Part shown: in pieces, positions 24,595 to 36,800 of the stretch | How the letters are laid out: the number at the start of each line of letters is the position of its first letter | How positions within the stretch are numbered: position 1 is the first letter of the stretch | Translations under genes and position numbers: made by a program | The notes under the pieces: model-generated | What the model was told of the DNA's origin: nothing | The model's input: the letters and a program-made list of their open reading frames with translations, nothing else | Database searches by the model: none | DNA from: Isoperla grammatica | Lineage: Eukaryota > Arthropoda > Insecta > Plecoptera > Perlodidae | Length of the DNA: 64,000 nt | Reading direction: 5' to 3' | NCBI GenBank assembly: GCA_945910005.1 | Contig: OX246739.1 | Coordinates: 75,147,295-75,211,294 of the forward strand

Positions 24595-25631
24595 AGGTTG
24601 TGTGGTCCTGGTTGTGTCTGCCTATATCGTTGAGTGTGTATTGTTTGTAGATAAAGAGGTGGTGTGACCAAGGATCATGTAAGTATTAGTGAAGTGACGT
24701 ATGTGACAACTGTCAACCTAGATCTAGTCGCATCGTACAACCAATCAATCCCTCTCCGTATCATGTATTATCATTTTACTCATATTTGGAAGATAAAATG
24801 CCAAAAGGCCAAAGTGTTTCTTTAAAAACGGTTATACAATAATGTTACCTACAAATAGGGCCTATGTAGGTAGAATTGGCAACGCTCAACTGCTGCAAAC
24901 TGATTATTTAGAAATGTGACTTGAAATGTGTCCCGAGTTGGTCTCAATACAAGACTTGCAACATCGTCCTCATTTACGGGCGGGAGAAATTCTCTTTAGT
25001 GGGATATGTCAAAAGTTCACAGTTAGTTGAGTTAGGTTCTTGTACTGTATGGATATGTCAAAAGTTCACAGTTAGTTGAGTAAGGTTCGTGTAGTGTACT
25101 ATACCCCCAACATGTATGGGTCTAGTTGTTACGAGCCGACTGCCCACACTACTCTATAGAACCAGTGACCCTCCCTCCCCCCACTACCCCCTTCCCTTCC
25201 CTCTCTTGGTGAGAGCAGAGGACGCTATACTCTACAATGGTAATTTGTGTTTATTTTACCAACGGTTCACACAAGGATTGACAACTACCCTACACAGTAT
25301 ACTGATGCGAAAAAATTTGCACTGTTTTAGTTGCGGACTGAGTCTTGAATGTAGATAGCAATACAATGCGCTGATAGTTCCTTAGATTGGTTCCAGTAAT
25401 GTGACAATTTAGAAAACCGCCGTTGTGCGACGATAGGATGAGTTTGCGCTGTTGGCATCGGTTTATGGTCGAGACTCGAGACAAAGCTCTCTGGGTCCTC
25501 TCCAAACGCGCAATTAATGGTTTCCTTTAAGGGTTTTTACCTCCAGTTAAAGGGACACTTTCAATGAACGGCTAGGACACATTAAAATGAGAGTATCAAT
25601 AGCTAAATAATAAAGCGTACCAAATAGATTA
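24595..25631. other. Non-coding spacer with a 49-bp tandem duplication
   Basis: The phrase GGATATGTCAAAAGTTCACA occurs at 25002 and again at 25051, giving a two-copy 49-bp duplication. No gene seen. Confidence 0.5.
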
Positions 25632-25779
25632 GGTTGGAATTCATAGTCGGCCCCTACACCTAGGGGCGCCCATTGTTACCAAGGTAACAATTGTTTGCAT
25701 GTTATTTCCCATAAACAAAACAAATCCATAGCAACAATGGGTGCCCCTAGGTGTAGGGGCCGACTATGAATTCCAACCC
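25632..25779. mobile_element. MITE with long inverted repeats flanked by TA
   Basis: The left arm starts GGTTGGAATTCATAGTCGGC and the right arm is its near-perfect reverse complement ending at 25779. TA dinucleotides flank both ends (25630-25631 and 25780-25781), fitting a Tc1/mariner-like target duplication. The inner left arm holds GTTACC-AA-GGTAAC, a perfect palindrome matching the RFX X-box consensus. Confidence 0.8.
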
Positions 25780-25781
25780 TA

Positions 25782-28700
25782 GAGTATTATCAAAGTGCGT
25801 CGGCTTTGCAAGGAGAAATGTATCAAGTTTTTGACTAAAGAAATGTATGTAAACAAATTATATTAGAAGAAGATAGCATTGGTGTTTGCAGTCAAAGCTG
25901 TTGCCAGCCAACACAGAATAATAAAAAATATATTAAAAACGAGATCTGAAACAAATTACACCGAATATAATACGTTACAAAACAACATAAAACTAATTGA
26001 ATTGTGCCTAAAAACAACGTAAACGCACTACGTTTTATATAACTGCATGCTTTATATGTTGCCAGAGAAAGCTCAAACTAACAAAAACTGGAAAATAATA
26101 ATAAGTGGAATTGATTAAATTATGTGTGAGTGTGACACCTGAAGAGAGGAGTTATAACCATTTCCATTGTGTTGGAAATAGACAGAGTCATTATTTGTGG
26201 TTTATGTCTTTCATTCCCTTTAAACTTCGCACAGTAATTTTATTTGTAATATTAGGCATGTTTTGTTTTAATATAGCTTGAATGTTTAATGGGTTATCGG
26301 GAACAGAAACAGCGTAGCTGTAGTTACTAATAAAAAAACACTTTTGTTTCACATAAAAAGCGAAGCGAAAAAGTGAAGTAAAAATTCTAGTGAAATTAAA
26401 CGAGCATATTACATTTTATATTTCTGCTGTAACAAGCAAATTGCCATGAACATATAAATGAGAAAAATAATTACAATTTTCTAAAGAAATAAATAACATA
26501 TTTACAGTAACGGTTCAGCGACGTTAAAATCAAAACGTCTTTGTGTACAATAAAACTACGTTGGACGATGATGTTGAGTTAACCCTCAAAGCGTCATAAC
26601 GTTCTACACCTTTATGGTTTTAGGGGAATCAATGGTATTTGTTTATTCACATGCCGGACGTTTGTTCGGTAGTTCGCGATATGTTTACTGTGAAAGTACC
26701 GATCTACCGTCAAAACATGGGAAGGCTACACAACAAAACAACCACAACCCTGTAATATTGGCAAGAATACTAAAAAAAAAACAAGTTACAATTTAGAAAC
26801 GATTACAAAGAAAGCTCGGTCGAATATACTTTGCACGATTTTCTTTGAACAAGTCAATTATTTTTTCCGTTACAATAACATCAAAGGCGTTGAATGGCTG
26901 CATGAAAGAAACAGAGAAAATTGTTGGAAAATAAGGAAATGGGGAAATGAGGAAATAAGTAAAACACAGCAAAATGAAAACAAAAATAATTTAAAAGAAA
27001 ATTACTCTTTTCTTGCAGCGGGAAACCGCGAGAACCTACGGGATATTCCAAATGTTATGTCTCGTGCAAATGATGTTTCTTGCCTTCTATTTCCACAAAA
27101 CTTGGTGAATAAATTAGATTTAAATCCAAATAAGATTGTACCAGAATAGATTAATTATACACCATTTGGCGGGAGGAAAACACTAATTACATAAGCTTTA
27201 ATGGCGAATCATTTAATTTCATTATGGTTCATTCTTTGTTATGAAAGCTCTTTTTCAACCGTTGGCAGCGTTGCGTCGTTTGATTTACATTACCCGAGAA
27301 CGCGGCTCTGATACAATCGGAAGATTTATTTGTGTTCGTGTGTTGCAACTCGCTACACACAGAATGTTGAATCCGATAAAAACGCGCAGTCATTGAGCTT
27401 CGTTACGCTTCCATTGGAATGGGTAACTATACGGAATGATTTGCGACACAGTCCGTGTAATGTCTATGAAGTTGCCACAGTCATAATTTGAGATTGTTGT
27501 TTTTATCTTTTTACCCATTTTCGCTATTTTCTCGTGGAGGATTACAATATTGTGTTATGCTATGTGGAACACTCCCTGTAAAAAGCTCGTATCGGTTATC
27601 CTAAAAAATATTTACTTCAACTATATAGAAGCTTATCGTATTTTATTTCTTTTCACATATTCTGAGTTGTATCATCGAACTTTAATTCGACGTTACGATT
27701 AGAAAACTACTTTCGAAAACGATTGCATCGGAAAAGGGAAATTTCATAAAACCCAACGAGTCGACCAATAAGTTTAAAATAATTCCAAACATGTTGGATA
27801 CTCTCCCATCACTGTTATTGTGATCTCTGCATCCATTTCGATGAGTAACCTGGTGATCGCAGGCCAGGTCGAGACAGCCTGAAGACGCCCAGGCTGTACC
27901 AACGCGGGCAGATTAGCAGAGGAATAAAACTGTGAACTTTCTTATCCTCAAAGTGAAACAACATGACGCGTACGATTACTTGCAGAGCAGCTTAGCTCTG
28001 TGTTCGAGAGGGCTCAGGAAATCCCGCCAAGGCGGTGCGTAACACACAGGCTTCGTGATGTCGCATTCTGAATTCATTGAATAGCCGCTGCTCAACTACA
28101 GAAAACCGACACAGCTTACTTATGAAGTATAACGACATAAATATAAGCTTATATAAGAAAGAAGAAGAGGATAAGAAATGAAATAGTACATGTATTAATG
28201 TACACGTATTATGTGTACGCACTGTGCACGTTCACTCGCCAGTATACATATGTATCAAAAAAGTATAAATCAACTCTTGTAACTGAGTGGGTATAGACTC
28301 TAAATACAAATATATTTTTTTTTTATTTATAACTTTTATTAACACCTCAATTGGGTTAGGATTAGTTCGTGAGTTTCCGAATGTTTATTTTTGCTTTCGT
28401 GTTTGTGGTGTCAATTTCAGCTTTCCTTAGGTCGTCATTTTCTATTAAACTGAGATTTGCTACAGATTCTTGTGACGAGTTTTTCTAGACAAGTTTTAAG
28501 AACTTAAGTGATACAATCTTGTCCTAGAAAATCTGCCTAGCTTTTAGGTGTAATGGATAGAAAATGTTCGGATCTTAGCTTCTTCTCTTTTCTGGCTTGT
28601 GTTGGAACATTTAAAAACAAAAGCAGAGAAACTCGGAAACTTTTCTTGGTCACTAATTCAATAAGGAAAGCTTTTAGTGGCTGATAATTTCACGAAACCT

Positions 28701-30896
28701 AAGGAAATGTGATTTTTAGCCTAGTTGGGAGTGGCGCTCGTAGCGAGGGCAGTAGTTGACGTTTGGTTCTGTCAACGTGAGCTTTTTCTGTTAATCATAA
28801 GTACTGACATTTCGTTTTATCCGAGTCACTATGCATTCTTGGGCGTTAGGCTATATCGCGTAGACTGTCATTAGAACACCCAAAGAAATATCATTATTGC
28901 TCTTCTTTGTAAATCAATTTTATAGACTGAATAGGATTCACATTAATAAATACATATATACATACATTCAAACATACAAGTTTTCAAGTTTTTTATTGGC
29001 AATTATCATTACATTTGCCACTTTTGATACATTGTTACATGACATGATATATTTGCAATTTCTTGCAATATTGATTACAGTTATGTATTTATAAAAAGAC
29101 TAAATCAAAATGTAACTCTTGTGTAAGATGAAAATGTTTCCAACTCTAAAACCATCTACACAACACAATAAACCTAATAACATATAAACATTACATATTA
29201 CCTTATTGAATGCAGTGTGAACAGAACAGTTCGAGTTGTTAGCCATTTAGTATAATAATATTTAAGGTATAAGGCCATAACAGGTGAAAGGCTATTTCAT
29301 ACAAATGCAAGTATAATAAAGAAAACGAGAACACGGAAAAAAACATTTACTGTATTGTATAATAGTTCTAAATGATATTGTACTTACGCAAGTTTGGTGT
29401 ACATATAAGCTAGTAACTTGTGTGTGTGTGAACTATTTGCGTATTTGCTATAATATAATGGATGCTATAGAATATTATTGTACATGCACATGTGCTTGCT
29501 TTTACATGTAACACTATAACTAATATAGGTATAACTAGTGTGACAGTGTCTAGGGCTAAAGCTAATGCCAAGGTTACAACTACATTGCTTTAATTGGAAA
29601 TGCAACAACAGTGGGATTGTTCTGTCAAGTCATGGGAGTTAGTGCTTTTCTGGTTTTAGAGACAAGTATGCTTCTACTGTATGCAAGGAGTGGTTTCTAA
29701 CCATGTTTTTAATTGATTGAATTGACGTTTGAATTTCATAAAATTATTGGCTCTCTGTATTTCTTCTGGGATGATATTGAAGACTTTTGGTCCGAGAAAT
29801 ATTGCACGTACGTTTTTGTGTGAAGGTTAAGTTTGACCTTGGGACACTATTGTTCATCATTACATCCAGAATGTTTCTTCGAAATATATCAATTAATAGT
29901 TCGGATTTAGTCAATCAATTCTTGAAAGGTAATGTGTTAAATATTACCATGTTATATAATATTCAGTAGGGACTGTTGGGTTGTCAGAATTTTAAATGCG
30001 TCATTGGTGACGGGATTTTTTTCAACTGATCATGTCTCAACTAGTTAATTAACTTATCAGGTTGGAGCGCCTAAAGGAGAAAATTTGATCAAAACGTTGC
30101 ATGAAATTTATGTTCAACTTAACAACTTTTTTGTTCAAAACAAGTTCATGTTTTGCTTCAAGAGGAGCAAATGGAACAATTACATAAAACTATCGGCTAA
30201 AGTATGTTCTAATAGCGGTGCGAGTGAGCCAACTTAAATCAAATACCTCAAGTATCTAAGCTTTGCTTACAGTAAGGTATATATTTGCTTGGGTTGGGTC
30301 TACGCCTAGGAAAATGATTGGGAAATGTGATTTCAGGCATTCTTCGTTAATACATTGATGGGATTATCAAATGAAGCCATGTGTGTAATGAGTTATTTCG
30401 TCGACTGATGTTATGTTATTACCATAGCTGATAACAGTGTGTACGTCTGGCCTGCTCAGTGTTCACTCACTTGATAATATTTGGATCACTGGCTGCCCGG
30501 GTTGAATGGGTTTAACTGTTCATCCAACATTTTGACTTCAGTGTAGGCGAGAATGGCTTGTTAATTGTAATGATTACTTCATTTGTTGAACACCTTTTCA
30601 CCTATTAAACCTGCACCTGACAGCTGTAAAGAAAACCTTGATTACATAACAATTTCAATATGAAGTATTATGGACCACATCAGCCAAGAACTGAGTAGAA
30701 TTAAGTGTGCTTCTATTTTATTGTTGTGTGTAATTTGAGCTATTCATGTTTTTTTTAAATTGCGGTTTTTGTTTTGATACTTGCATGTATGCATAATATT
30801 ATCATATTATCATAGAAGAATTTGCACGTATTTTTGTCTATTCTAGACATTTTGATGAAGATGAGGAGGAGCCGTAGATTGAACCAGTTAATCCCT
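25782..30896. other. Non-coding spacer, AT-rich
   Basis: No gene supported. Short AT-rich frames (for example 28897-29094 +, 27992-28222 -) have no recognised family. Confidence 0.4.
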
Positions 30897-30920
30897 CCCC
30901 CCCCCCCCCCCCCCCCCCCC
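30897..30920. repeat. Poly-C tract, 24 bp
   Basis: Uninterrupted C run. Length may be unreliable in the assembly. Confidence 0.9.
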
Positions 30921-33130
30921 TCGCGCCACTAGGCCCTCAGTTGATATCATCATCGTTTCCTTCCACATTCCTGAAATATCTTCCATTCTTCAAGCCGTAC
31001 ATTTTTACCTCTGTAATTAATTAATATAGCCTTCGATTAAGAGGAAAGCGTAGAGAATAAAAGTAAAGGTAAGGGACTCGGTAACTTTCATTCCATTGAC
31101 CAAAAGTATGCTTAATATGTGTAAACACAAAGTCGGCGATTTTTAATTCCGTGATAATTTTAGTGTAGTAGATAATATAGTGTAGCTCAAATGTAGCTAA
31201 AAATGTAGTTTAGCCATAGTGTTCCAGTGAAATGGATTATAGCTAGCGCTGACTGAACGCAACTACCAAACTCATTCTCCACTAATGCCACCTGACACTT
31301 AGATACTTAGACATACTTCGAGAGCCGATGTGGTCTCGTTTTGGAGGCTGTTCACAACCTAAACCACCAAGAATAATTCCCCCTTGAGTCTAGATAACAC
31401 AAATGTGGAAGTTTTTACATTAAACAACCGCATGTAGGCAAACACATTTGTATGCTTTGCAATGTACGTCATATTACAACTATATGCTTAACATGTTGTT
31501 GACTTTCAGCGATTAACACCTCAACAACCCCCCCCTCAACCCTTCTCAACACTTCTCAACACCTGTTTTGGAAGAAGTGTTTCATAGATTGTAACACTCG
31601 AAGTTAGCGTGGCGCCATTTTTGTTGACTTGCCAACAACAGAACGACATTAATGTGCATTGCACTCGCATCACATGGGGGGGGGGGGGGGGGGGGGGGGT
31701 GAGTGAAAGTGTCCGAGTCAATATTTGCTCGACGAGTCGCTCTTCCTGTAACTGTTTCCCTTCCCGCGATTGCTGCCCGCGACACAGATAATCTGGCCTT
31801 CTTGATTTATGGTTTCCCCCTTCACTAAACTCTGAGAAAGTTCGGTTGCCAAAGGCTATGATAATGTAACTCACTTGCTCGCGAGGAAACTGACAGAGAA
31901 TTGTGATTGAAATTTGAAACCCTCTTTATCTACATATTCTACCCTCTCACATGTTGCACTGTCTACAAGACAACTAAAAGATGAGTAAATTATTTGTTAA
32001 CTGTCTTGTCACAAATGTGCACCCATACGTAGCTATGACATTCCTGTACAAGTAGGTAAACATTTATAATGATCATACTATTATTTTAAGAGACAATAAG
32101 TTGACTACAAACATCAAAACTATACTGCCTAACGCTCTTAAATAAGTCAAGGTGGATGCACAATTCATTTTGTCACATCTCTTCCTGTATCTTGATATTC
32201 ACCGTATGACCCTGATTACTCAAGTTTGCTGAGAAAGTTTCATTATTCAAATACACAAACCGCTTTTCTCCGAAAAAAACGCATATCTTTGCATATTTTA
32301 TACACAATGTAATATTATTCTCTTCGCCACTGAAACAAGTTTCTTCTTATAAAAACACCTTCTATGGAGTCGTCGGTGTTATGAGATCACCACTTAAGCA
32401 ACGCCTTGCAAATATCTGGTGGAGATGAAAATAACAACCGTGAAAAACTCATTATGTGTAAGTCCTCAACATTCATGCATAAACACCACAGTATAAGATT
32501 ACTATGGACAAAACAAACTGGTGCTGTGAAGTAACAAATAGCGACAAACTATACAAGAATGAAAATAACGTATTTCTTACTTCGAGACCTTACTGACAGT
32601 AAAACTATATAACTGTGCTCTTGTCGGCTAACTAAGGGAATTATGCTCAAGCTGTTATTAAAGTAAGGCGTGAAACAATATTACCCATCCCGTTTGTAGC
32701 AGATATAGTCAATAGCGCCTGTGATCGATAATACATGATCCCACAGATTAGTCATGCCTAAAGCATGGTTCATGGTTATCGCGTAGCATTCAATCACCTT
32801 ATCACCACTCGTCGTCTCTATATAAGGTACAGGCCTACACGAAGTTTTAGGAGTTACTTAGGTACTTTATTGTTAAAATGAGCTCTTTGCATTGACTAAA
32901 GATTAAACTAGACTAAACTAAACTAAACTTAACTAAACTAAACTAAACTAAAAAAAAATTGAGATTTGTAATGGGTAACAATGCGAATTCAAGATTACAT
33001 TTTAACATAAATATGTTACGATTATTGATTTTGATGGTCTACAGTCCAAAAAATAATTTTATAATTAGTTATCTGTGCCGTTATTGTAGTACGTATAGCT
33101 ATAACATATGAGATGAAAACCCCAAATATA
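30921..33130. other. Non-coding spacer with homopolymer and pentamer repeats
   Basis: Holds a 24-bp poly-G run (31676-31699), from which Pro-rich minus frames arise, and a (CTAAA)n pentamer run at about 32908-32953. No gene seen. Confidence 0.5.
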
Positions 33131-33137
33131 AAACTAG

Positions 33138-33262
33138 GTGTTCCTCAGTCGTAAAGGCGGACGCTGGGATTGAGTTCTACTAACAGCCCTCAGACATTCC
33201 TTCCCAACCATCTAATCGCCGTAAGTTACCTAAGAGAAGCACATCAGCCCTATCAAAGGTAT
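33138..33262 (+). mobile_element. tRNA-derived SINE (family C), 5'-truncated
   Basis: Matches the body of the full copy at 54839-55096 (TTCCTCAGTCGT, GCTGGGATT, AGCCCTC, ACATTCCTTCCCA, then CACATCAG) but lacks the tRNA-like head. 5' truncation is expected for reverse-transcribed insertions. Confidence 0.7.
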
Positions 33263-33825
33263 TCACACGGGAAAGCAAGAACGATGTGAATACAGCAGCC
33301 CGTTGCTGTATCATTTTACCCAATTACATAGCCCGACGTCATAATGTACGTTGTTAGATAACACAAACCAAAAACAATCCCTGTTACACAATGTGCTGGG
33401 TGGCGCCCAATTATAATGCGTCTCGTAACCGCCAGGTCTGCCGTTCGAAGTACAAGGCTGTCGCAGCCATCATGCACTGGCGGTCTACACTTCAGTACTC
33501 CAAGAAGAACTGTTTTACCCAAAACTTTTCAGTGCATCATTTGTTTTGTATGAATAACTTACACATTCCAAGGAAACTTTACAGCTATGCGGCCCCGAAT
33601 TAGTACAATTAATTTATATGTTAAAAGTTATTATAATTAATATCATTCTTAGTTTCAAAGATTTTCCAAACATTATTTTATAAAAAAATATCTTTTAATA
33701 TGAAAAAAACATACTTATATTAAAATCGATCAAATAAATGAATCGTTAATAAACCACATCCTCATAGAGTTCGATGCCCCAAACGAAAATGCTTCTGAAT
33801 GGTTCAGGTTCGGGGCCTCAAGTAA
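33263..33825. other. Probable receptor intron, no feature seen
   Basis: Lies directly upstream of the exon-derived satellite. No receptor exon or other gene was recognised in this stretch. Confidence 0.4.
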
Positions 33826-36800
33826 AAAACGTGTGATTGTTGCAGTTGCCACGTAGAGCGCGGTCCGTTCTACGAGGAGTTCTACCAGTCCGTCACCTAT
33901 GGGTTCCACGTCACTATAAGTTAACCAATAACACGTGTGATTGTTGCAGTTGCTGATCTTCCACGTAGAGCGCGGCCCGTTCTACGAGGAGTTCTACCAG
34001 TGCGTCACCTATGGGTGCCACGTCACTATAAGTTAACCAATAAAACGTGTGATTGTTGCAGTTGCTGATCTTCCACGTAGAGCGCGGCCCGTTCTACGAG
34101 GAGTTCTACCAGTGCGTCACCTCTGGGTGCCACGTCACTATAAGTTAACCAATAAAACGTGTGATTGTTGCAGTTGCTGATCTTCCACGTAGAGCGCGGC
34201 CCGTTCTACGAGGAGTTCTACCAGTGCGTCACCTATGGGTGCCACGTCACTATAAGTTAACCAATAAAACGTGTGATTGTTGCAGTTGCTGATCTTCCAC
34301 GTAGAGCGCGGCCCGTTCTACGAGGAGTTCTACCAGTGCGTCACCTACGGGTTCCACGTCACTATAAGTTAACCAATAAAACGTGTGATTGTTGCAGTTG
34401 CTGATCTTCCACGTAGAGCGCGGCCCGTTCTACGAGGAGTTCTACCAGTGCGTCACATATGGGTCCCACGTCACTATAAGTTAACCAATAAAACGTGTGA
34501 TTGTTGCAGTTGCTGATCTTCCACGTAGAGCGCGGCCCGTTCTACGAGGAGTTCTACCAGTGCGTCACCTATAGGTTCTACACGTCACTATAAGTTAACC
34601 AATAAAACGTGTGATTGTTGCAGTTGCTGATCTTCCACGTAGAGCGCGGCCCGTTCTACGAAGAGTTCTACCAGTGCGTCACCTATGGGTGCCACGTCAC
34701 TATAAGTTAACCAATAAAACGTGTGATTGTTGCAGTTGCTGATCTTCCACGTAGAGCGCGGCCCGTTCTACGAGGAGTTCTACCAGTGCGTCACCTATAG
34801 GTTCCACGTCACTATAAGTTAACCAATAAAACGTGTGATTGTTGCAGTTGCTGATCTTCCACGTAGAGCGCGGCCCGTTCTACGAGGAGTTCTACCAGTG
34901 CGTCACCTATAGGTTCCACGTCACTATAAGTTAACCAATAAAACGTGTGATTGTTGCAGTTGCTGATCTTCCACGTAGAGCGCGGCCCGTTCTACGAGGA
35001 GTTCTACCAGTGCGTCACCTATAGGTTCCACGTCACTATAAGTTAACCAATAAAACGTGTGATTGTTGCAGTTGCTGATCTTCCACGTAGAGCGCGGCCC
35101 GTTGTACGAGGAGTTCTATCAGTGCGTCACCTATGGGTTCCACGTCACTATAAGTTAACCAATAAAACGTGTGATTGTTGCAGTTGCTGATCTTCCACGT
35201 AGAGCGCGGCCCGTTCTACGAGGAGTTCTATCAGTGCGTCACCTATGGGTGCCACGTCACTATAAGTTAACCAATAAAACGTGTGATTGTTGCAGTTGCT
35301 GATCTTCCACGTAGAGCGCGGCCCGTTCTACGAGGAGTTCTACCAGTGCGTCACCTATGGGTGCCACGTCACTATAAGTGAACCAATAAAACGTGTGATT
35401 GTTGCAGTTGCTGATCTTCCAAGTAGAGCGCGGCCCGTTCTACGAGGAGTTCTATCAGTGCGTCACCTATGGGTGCCACGTCACTATAAGTTAACTAATA
35501 AAACGTGTGATTGTTGCAGTTGCTGATCTTCCACGTAGAGCGCGGCCCGTTCTACGAGGAGTTCTATCAGTGCGTCACCTATGGGTTCCACGTCACTATA
35601 AGTTAACCAATAAAACGTGTGATTGTTGCAGTTGCTGATCTTCCACGGAGAGCGCGGCCCGTTCTACGAGGAGTTCTACCAGTGCGACACCTATGGGTCC
35701 CACGTCACTATAAGTTAACCAATAAAACGTGTGATTGTTGCAGTTGCTGATCTTCCACGTAGAGCGCGGCCCGTTCTACGAGGAGTTCTACCAGTGCGTC
35801 ACCTATGGGTCCCACGTCACTATAAGTTAACCAATAAAACGTGTGATTGTTGCAGTTGCTGATCTTCCACGTAGAGCGCGGCCCGTTCTACGAGGAGTTC
35901 TACCAGTGCGTCACATATGGGTCCCACGTCACTATAAGTTAACCAATAAAACGTGTGATTGTTGCAGTTGCTGATCTTCCACGTAGAGCGCGGCCCGTTC
36001 TACGAGGAGTTCTACCAGTGCGTCACCTCTGGGTGCCACGTCACTATAAGTTAACCAATAAAACGTGTGATTGTTGCAGTTGCTGATCTTCCACGTAGAG
36101 CGCGGCCCGTTCTACGAGGAGTTCTACCAGTGCGTCACCTATGGGTGCCACGTCACTATAAGTTAACCAATAAAACGTGTGATTGTTGCAGTTGCTGATC
36201 TTCCACGTAGAGCGCGGCCCGTTCTACGAGGAGTTCTACCAGTGCGTCACATATGGGTCCCACGTCACTATAAGTTAACCAATAAAACGTGTGATTGTTG
36301 CAGTTGCTGATCTTCCACGTAGAGCGCGGCCCGTTCTACGAGGAGTTCTACCAGTGCGTCACCTATAGGTTCTACACGTCACTATAAGTTAACCAATAAA
36401 ACGTGTGATTGTTGCAGTTGCTGATCTTCCACGTAGAGCGCGGCCCGTTCTACGAAGAGTTCTACCAGTGCGTCACCTATGGGTGCCACGTCACTATAAG
36501 TTAACCAATAAAACGTGTGATTGTTGCAGTTGCTGATCTTCCACGTAGAGCGCGGCCCGTTCTACGAGGAGTTCTACCAGTGCGTCACCTATAGGTTCCA
36601 CGTCACTATAAGTTAACCAATAAAACGTGTGATTGTTGCAGTTGCTGATCTTCCACGTAGAGCGCGGCCCGTTCTACGAGGAGTTCTATCAGTGCGTCAC
36701 ATATGGGTCCCACGTCACTATAAGTTAACCAATAAAACGTGTGATTGTTGCAGTTGCTGATCTTCCACGTAGAGCGCGGCCCGTTCTACGAGGAGTTCTA

